From: an uncultured Alphaproteobacteria bacterium
GTDB lineage: Bacteria > Pseudomonadota > Alphaproteobacteria > Micropepsales > Micropepsaceae
Length of the DNA stretch: 64,000 bases
Direction of reading: 5' to 3'
Assembly: GCA_903837555.1 (NCBI GenBank)
Contig: CAILUV010000043.1
Span: 1 to 64,000, forward strand
How positions within the stretch are numbered: the stretch's first letter is position 1; the number at the start of each line of letters is the position of its first letter. Below, one piece after another: positions 59,979 through 64,000 of the stretch. The notes under the pieces were generated by a model. It had not been told where the DNA came from. It was given only the letters and a program-made list of their open reading frames with translations, and searched no databases. Made by a program: the position numbers and the translations under genes.

Positions 59979-60971
59979 CTATTGTGACAGTGCGCCCTTG
60001 AACGAAATCATTTTCTGGCTGCGTTCGCACCACAGCGCCAGCCGGGCGTTGCGGATGCTGTCCCAGATGGTAAGCCGCCCGACCGATTTCAGTTCGGGAA
60101 AATCGCGCATCACCGACGGAAGGCGGTAATAGGGTATCCGGCTGTTGAGATGATGGATGTGATGGATGCCGATGTTGCCGGTGATCCAGTGCAGCAGCGC
60201 CGGCAGGTCGTAATAGGAACTGCCCAGCAGCGCCGCATCCGAATGGGCCCAGGAGTCGCTGCGCGCCCACATCACGTCCTCGAACTGATGTTGAACGTAG
60301 ACCAGCCAGACGCCGATCGACGCCGCCAGCAGCATGACCGGCACATGCACCATCAGGAACGGCCCCACGCCCACCAGCCAGATCATAATCCCTGCCGTCA
60401 GGGCGATGGCCGCATTGGTCGCCATGGTGCTGATCCAGGGGCCCCAGCCATCGCGCATCTGGTGGATGGGCAGGCGGTGCTGCAGGAAGAACATATAGGC
60501 CGGGCCGATCACGAACATGACGGGCGCGCTGCGATACAGGCGATACAGGAATCGGCTCCACAGCGGGCGGGCGCGATATTCTTCCACCGTCAATGTGTCG
60601 ATGTCGCCGATACCGCGCCGGTCCAGATTGTTGGACGTGGCGTGATGAATGGCGTGATTGCGCTTCCAGTATTCGTAAGGCGTCAGGGTCAGAACGCCCA
60701 GCACCCGACCCAGCCAGGTGTTGGCGGCGCGATGCTGGAAGAAGGCGCCGTGCCCGCAGTCATGCTGGATGATGAAGAGCCGGACCATGAACCCGGCGGT
60801 GGGAACCGCCAGCAGCAGCGTCAGCCAATAGCCGACATCCAACGACAGCCACATCAGCAGCCACAGAATCGCCATCGGCAGGAGCGTGACGCAGACCTCG
60901 AAAATGGCGCGTCCCAAATCGGGTTCGCGGTAGCGCAGCAGCGCGCGCGTCAGGTCTGGCAAGGGAATCAT
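59979..60971 (-). CDS. Fatty acid desaturase
   Basis: A 330-residue membrane di-iron enzyme. The three histidine boxes are HDCGH (70-74), HAIHH (106-110) and HHIHH, the last followed by LNSRIPYYRLP. Several transmembrane segments lie between the boxes. It introduces a double bond into a lipid-bound acyl chain with electrons from an external ferredoxin or cytochrome. ATG 60971 is chosen over a GTG at 60974. It is likely transcribed alone or ahead of the dehydrogenase gene, 30 bases away. Confidence 0.92.
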   Translation of the reverse strand: MIPLPDLTRALLRYREPDLGRAIFEVCVTLLPMAILWLLMWLSLDVGYWLTLLLAVPTAGFMVRLFIIQHDCGHGAFFQHRAANTWLGRVLGVLTLTPYEYWKRNHAIHHATSNNLDRRGIGDIDTLTVEEYRARPLWSRFLYRLYRSAPVMFVIGPAYMFFLQHRLPIHQMRDGWGPWISTMATNAAIALTAGIMIWLVGVGPFLMVHVPVMLLAASIGVWLVYVQHQFEDVMWARSDSWAHSDAALLGSSYYDLPALLHWITGNIGIHHIHHLNSRIPYYRLPSVMRDFPELKSVGRLTIWDSIRNARLALWCERSQKMISFKGALSQ

Positions 60972-61046
60972 CACTTTAAAAACAGACTGATTTTCGAGGG
61001 TTGCCTAGCAGCTAACCCCCCGGATTTCCATAGACCTGAACGTAAT

Positions 61047-61295
61047 TCAGCGTCCCTGGTGCCGAATGATGCGGGCCTTGCTCATGTGTTGCGGCTTCAC
61101 GCCGCCTTTGCCCAGGAACTGCTGATGTGCCGGAACAGGACGTGGCGGCAGCACGGGCGCCTTAGGCTTGGCAGGCTTGGGCGTGGCTTCGGAGGCCGAA
61201 GCGGCCTGTTTGGTGGGTGCCGGGGCCTTGGCGGAGACCTCGGCCTTCTTCGCTGCCGGTTTTTTGGCCGGCGCCCGGGCGGCTTTCTTGGCCAT
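61047..61295 (-). CDS. Small basic Ala/Pro/Lys-rich protein
   Basis: 82 residues from ATG 61295, with AAAGGAT upstream. The N-terminal half is a low-complexity AAKKPAAKKAEVSAKAPAPTK-like tail; the C-terminal half contains PAHQQFLGKGGVKPQHMSKARIIRHQGR. Charge and composition suggest nucleic-acid binding, as in bacterial histone H1-like proteins. Function unknown. Confidence 0.65.
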   Translation of the reverse strand: MAKKAARAPAKKPAAKKAEVSAKAPAPTKQAASASEATPKPAKPKAPVLPPRPVPAHQQFLGKGGVKPQHMSKARIIRHQGR

Positions 61296-61413
61296 GACGG
61301 ATCCTTTCAAAGGGTTCACGGAGAAGTCTAATCCTCGCATGGCAGCCCGGATAGCCCTTATGCGGCTACGGGTAATGGCCGGAAGGGGCGCGTCACGCCT
61401 TCCGGCCAAACCA

Positions 61414-62694
61414 TCACGGATTGATGCGGCTGGCGCCGACCGTGCCCTTCTTGATGAGCTCGCTCAGCTTGATCATCCCCTTATAGGTGAACTTCTGCAC
61501 CCGCTGGCCGCGATAGGTTTCGGTGGTGAAGATGTCGCCCTTGGAATTGGTGACGATGCTGTGCACGGCATAGAACTGGCCGGGCTGACGGCCGCCGCCG
61601 CCGAACCGGTACAGCTCCTTCATGGTGGCGCGGTCGTAGACATGGATGACTGTGTTGGCGCCGTCCGAGATGTACATGAACTTCTGCTGCGGATCGCGGC
61701 TGAAGGCGATCTCCCACGGCGCGCCGTCACCGCGTGTGTTGGGCTTGATCGCATGCTGGCGCAGATAGGTGCCGTCCAGCTTGAACACCTGGATGCGGTT
61801 GTTGGTGCGATCGCAGGCATAGATCAGCCCGTCATTCGACGGCTGGGCGCAATGCATGGGATTGCCGAACTGCGGCGAGTTCACGTCATAGTGCGGAATG
61901 GGGGTATCGTCCGGCGTCTTGCCATAGGCGCCCCACATCCGCTTGAACTTCAGCGTGGTGGCGTCCCACACCGAAACGCGCTTGTTGCCGTAGCCGTCGG
62001 CCAGGAAGATTTCGTTGCCCATGAATCGGATCTGGGCCACGCCGCGCACATTTTCGGTGTCCAGGCTGCCCTTGCTCGCATTCGGGCTGCCGATCTTCGC
62101 CAGATATTTTCCTTCCGGGCTGAACTTCACGATGAAGCTGTCGTGATACTTTCCGCCGCCGGGACCGGCATAGGCGGTGATCGGCTCGGCGCCTGGCGGG
62201 CGCGGCGCGAACTGCTGGGCGCTGCCGGGCGGCGGCAGGGGCTGGTAAGCGCCATTTCCGCCCAGCCACACACCGCCATCCGGCCCGATGGAAATGCCGT
62301 GGTTGGAGCTGGGCCAGGGGTAGCTCTTGCCGCGATGCTGGTCGCGGCCCCAATGGCGCAGCAGCTTGCCGGACGGATCGAACTGCAGCACGTCGGGCGC
62401 CGCCGTGCAGCAGTCGGCTTCCTTGCGGGTGGCATAGGATTCTTTTTGCTCCAGCGTCTGGGGACGATGGAAAACCCAGACATTGTCCTTGGCGTCGGTG
62501 GCGACGCCGATGGTCATGGCCAGGATCCAGTTGTTGGGCAGCGGCTTGGGCCAATAGGGATCGGCCTCGAACCAAGGCACCATCACATCACCAGCGGCCT
62601 GCGCCTTGGCCTCGCCCACCCCGTGCTGATGCAACGCCAGCGAACCGAGCCCGGCCATGACAGCCGCGCCCATAAGCAATTTTCGCGAAAACAT
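61414..62694 (-). CDS. NHL-repeat six-bladed beta-propeller protein, exported
   Basis: 426 residues with a signal peptide (LLMGAAVMAGLGSLALHQHGVGEAKAQ). The repeats VQFDPSGKLLRHWG, SNHGISIGPDGGVWLGG, IVKFSPEGKYLAKIG and VHSIVTNSKGDIFTTET are NHL blades. CTAAP and DCC motifs near residue 95 hold two cysteines. Such proteins bind or convert small molecules in the periplasm; peptidyl-alpha-hydroxyglycine lyases and their bacterial relatives share this fold. No catalytic set is recognised. ATG 62694 has GGGGAC upstream. Confidence 0.85.
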   Translation of the reverse strand: MFSRKLLMGAAVMAGLGSLALHQHGVGEAKAQAAGDVMVPWFEADPYWPKPLPNNWILAMTIGVATDAKDNVWVFHRPQTLEQKESYATRKEADCCTAAPDVLQFDPSGKLLRHWGRDQHRGKSYPWPSSNHGISIGPDGGVWLGGNGAYQPLPPPGSAQQFAPRPPGAEPITAYAGPGGGKYHDSFIVKFSPEGKYLAKIGSPNASKGSLDTENVRGVAQIRFMGNEIFLADGYGNKRVSVWDATTLKFKRMWGAYGKTPDDTPIPHYDVNSPQFGNPMHCAQPSNDGLIYACDRTNNRIQVFKLDGTYLRQHAIKPNTRGDGAPWEIAFSRDPQQKFMYISDGANTVIHVYDRATMKELYRFGGGGRQPGQFYAVHSIVTNSKGDIFTTETYRGQRVQKFTYKGMIKLSELIKKGTVGASRINP

Positions 62695-62754
62695 TTTCGT
62701 CCCCTTCCCTATGCGGGCCATGTTTTGCGGGCGGCCCTTAGCCCGTAAGCAAAC

Positions 62755-63276
62755 TCACATCGGACAGTCGCTGCCGTAGGAATTGAAGGCCATGATCGCC
62801 ATGTTCATCTGGGCGGCGACGGTTTCCTGGCTTTTCTCGCTGGCCAGGATCCGGTGATTCTGAATGATGACCTGCGACGGCGTCAGCGACCGGACGCTAT
62901 CGGTCTTGCGCTCGGCGACGAACGCGCTGACGCACTGGCGGAAACGGTCGGCGGCGGCCGCATAGCGTTTCGCGGCCGCCATACCCGCGACGATCTTTTC
63001 GCGGCTGGCGGTATAGCCATCGATCACGGCGGGCTGGCTGGGCGCTTCGCAATTATCGCCGATATAGCTCTGGCGCACCCAGGCGGGATCGGGCTTGCGG
63101 TTCACCACGGCTGCGTCGCGGCACACCGCCGTGAAAGTTTTCAGCGCGGGTTGGGCGGGCAAGGCAATGGGCAGCGGCTCAGGCGCGGCAGACGCCGGCA
63201 GCAGGCGCGGCGCAGCAGAAATTCCCAGCACGGCAATGGCCAGAACCGAAACGGCAAGGGCCAACGTCTTCCACAT
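62755..63276 (-). CDS. Exported hypothetical protein
   Basis: 173 residues with an N-terminal membrane/signal segment (LALAVSVLAIAVLGISAAPRLLPASAA). The mature part is mostly helical with four cysteines (AVCRDA, DNCEAP, RQCVSAF, SDCPM), probably two disulfides. No domain recognised. ATG 63276 has GGGGGATGGG upstream. It is divergent from the TPR gene at 63439 across 162 bases. Confidence 0.72.
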   Translation of the reverse strand: MWKTLALAVSVLAIAVLGISAAPRLLPASAAPEPLPIALPAQPALKTFTAVCRDAAVVNRKPDPAWVRQSYIGDNCEAPSQPAVIDGYTASREKIVAGMAAAKRYAAAADRFRQCVSAFVAERKTDSVRSLTPSQVIIQNHRILASEKSQETVAAQMNMAIMAFNSYGSDCPM

Positions 63277-63438
63277 CACCCATCCCCCTTGGCGACAGCA
63301 GACCACAGGCCCCGCCCCTTGCCAACCGGCCACCAGCCTTCGCGCCCGCAAGATTGCGAATGATTTCCGCCAGATAGCCGTTATCCCTGACCGGCACTGC
63401 CAGTTGCCGTATTCCTGCGGCTTGATCTAGAACGGGCC

Positions 63439-64000
63439 ATGAACCCGCAGGCTGTTCTCAACCAGGCCATCGCCTTCCACCAGACCGGCAAGCTGGCGGA
63501 TGCCGAGCGGCTGTATCTCCAGTTGATGACGGCGGCACCCCGCGAATCCGCCGCGCCGCATCTGCTGGGCGTGGTGCGGGCGCAGCAGGGGCGCAATGCC
63601 GAGGCGCTGGAGCTGATTGGCAAGGCGCTGGAGATACGCCCCGATGCGCCGGAAATGCTGTCGAACTACGGCAACGTGCTCAAGAGCCAGGGACGCTTTG
63701 CCGAAGCGCTGGCCAGCTATGAGCGTGCCCTGGCGGTCAAGCCGGACTATGTCGCGGCCATCACCAAGCGCGGCCAGGTGCTGCGCGACTTGGGCCGGCT
63801 GGATGAGGCGCTGGCCGCCACCGACAAGGCGCTGGCGCTGCATCCGGGCCACCCCGAAGCCCTGAGTACCCGGGGCGTGATCCTGTCCGACCTGGGACGA
63901 TATGATGACGCGTTGGCCAGCTATGACCGGGCGCTGGCGGTGGCGCGGGACTTTCCCGATGTGTGGAACAATCGCGCCGTTACCCTCAAGGAAATGAAGC
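63439..64000 (+). CDS. TPR-repeat protein, N-terminal part (partial)
   Basis: The first 187 codons are visible; the gene runs off the window. At least five tandem TPR motifs occur, such as NQAIAFHQTGKLADAERLYLQLM, NYGNVLKSQGRFAEALASYERAL and TRGVILSDLGRYDDALASYDRAL, with no signal peptide. The pattern is like SPINDLY/O-GlcNAc-transferase-type TPR proteins, which would carry a glycosyltransferase domain further on; this cannot be checked here. The spacing and size suggest a cytoplasmic protein-binding array. Confidence 0.85.
   Translation, partial: MNPQAVLNQAIAFHQTGKLADAERLYLQLMTAAPRESAAPHLLGVVRAQQGRNAEALELIGKALEIRPDAPEMLSNYGNVLKSQGRFAEALASYERALAVKPDYVAAITKRGQVLRDLGRLDEALAATDKALALHPGHPEALSTRGVILSDLGRYDDALASYDRALAVARDFPDVWNNRAVTLKEMK

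Noticed and set aside
1-64000. CRISPR array, complete insertion sequence, rRNA operon, replication origin
   Set aside because: I looked for regularly spaced repeats, transposase motifs, rRNA sequences and DnaA-box clusters and saw none.

Overview
The window looks like GC-rich chromosomal DNA from an alphaproteobacterium. The reasons are: the cell-wall/replication cluster (rlpA, a D-Ala-D-Ala carboxypeptidase, tmk, holB, tatD, MBL hydrolase) in a typical alphaproteobacterial order; two large TonB-dependent receptors; a GspC-O type II secretion system with a GspN gene; and a 30-nt intergenic hairpin of a kind I associate with sphingomonads and related groups. A Caulobacter-, Micropepsaceae- or sphingomonad-like genome fits. 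The genus cannot be fixed by reading alone.

Layout. (1) 1-1770: tail of a cupin gene, then a frameshifted copy of an exported protein family whose intact paralogue lies at 40308-41834. (2) 1771-7138, minus strand: tightly packed housekeeping operon rlpA-dac-tmk-holB-tatD-MBL, followed by tRNA-Ser(UGA). (3) 7332-12660: intergenic hairpins, a TonB-dependent receptor, an S1/P1-type nuclease and two small unknown genes. (4) 13156-30045: a probable phosphate-starvation module. It holds pstS, gspO, a 12-gene gspC-N operon, a TonB-dependent receptor and a surface lipoprotein. Three 7-bp PhoB-like half-sites at exact 11-nt steps stand before gspC and before pstS, and a related array stands before the lipoprotein gene. 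The arrangement recalls the ElpS/T2SS locus of Caulobacter crescentus. (5) 30317-36400: accessory stretch with a MerR-like regulator, a lysine-rich protein, a histidine kinase interrupted by an in-frame amber codon, a TPR protein, a CYTH phosphatase, a truncated second S1/P1 nuclease, small unknowns and an integrase C-terminal remnant. (6) 36395-52855: exported and catabolic proteins (ceramidase-like hydrolase, MFS transporter, intact paralogue of the first gene, an apparently exported SelA-fold PLP enzyme, PQQ sugar dehydrogenase, cytochrome P450, an unknown Tat-type protein, ankyrin protein, DUF1552 and DUF1592 proteins), plus a degraded von Willebrand A gene. (7) 53012-64000: HI0933 flavoprotein, GH78 rhamnosidase, amidase, a BKACE/hydroxyacyl-CoA dehydrogenase pair, fatty acid desaturase, a small basic protein, an NHL beta-propeller, a small exported protein and the start of a TPR protein.

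How it works together (inference). Under phosphate limitation PhoB would switch on the Pst binding protein, the lipoprotein/receptor unit and the T2SS. The secretion system would then release phosphate-mobilising proteins, and the nearby S1/P1 nuclease is a candidate cargo or partner. The right-hand half is a scavenging and catabolism region for sugars, lipids and amides. Four broken genes (two frameshifts, one amber, one truncation) and an integrase remnant mark local decay and turnover.
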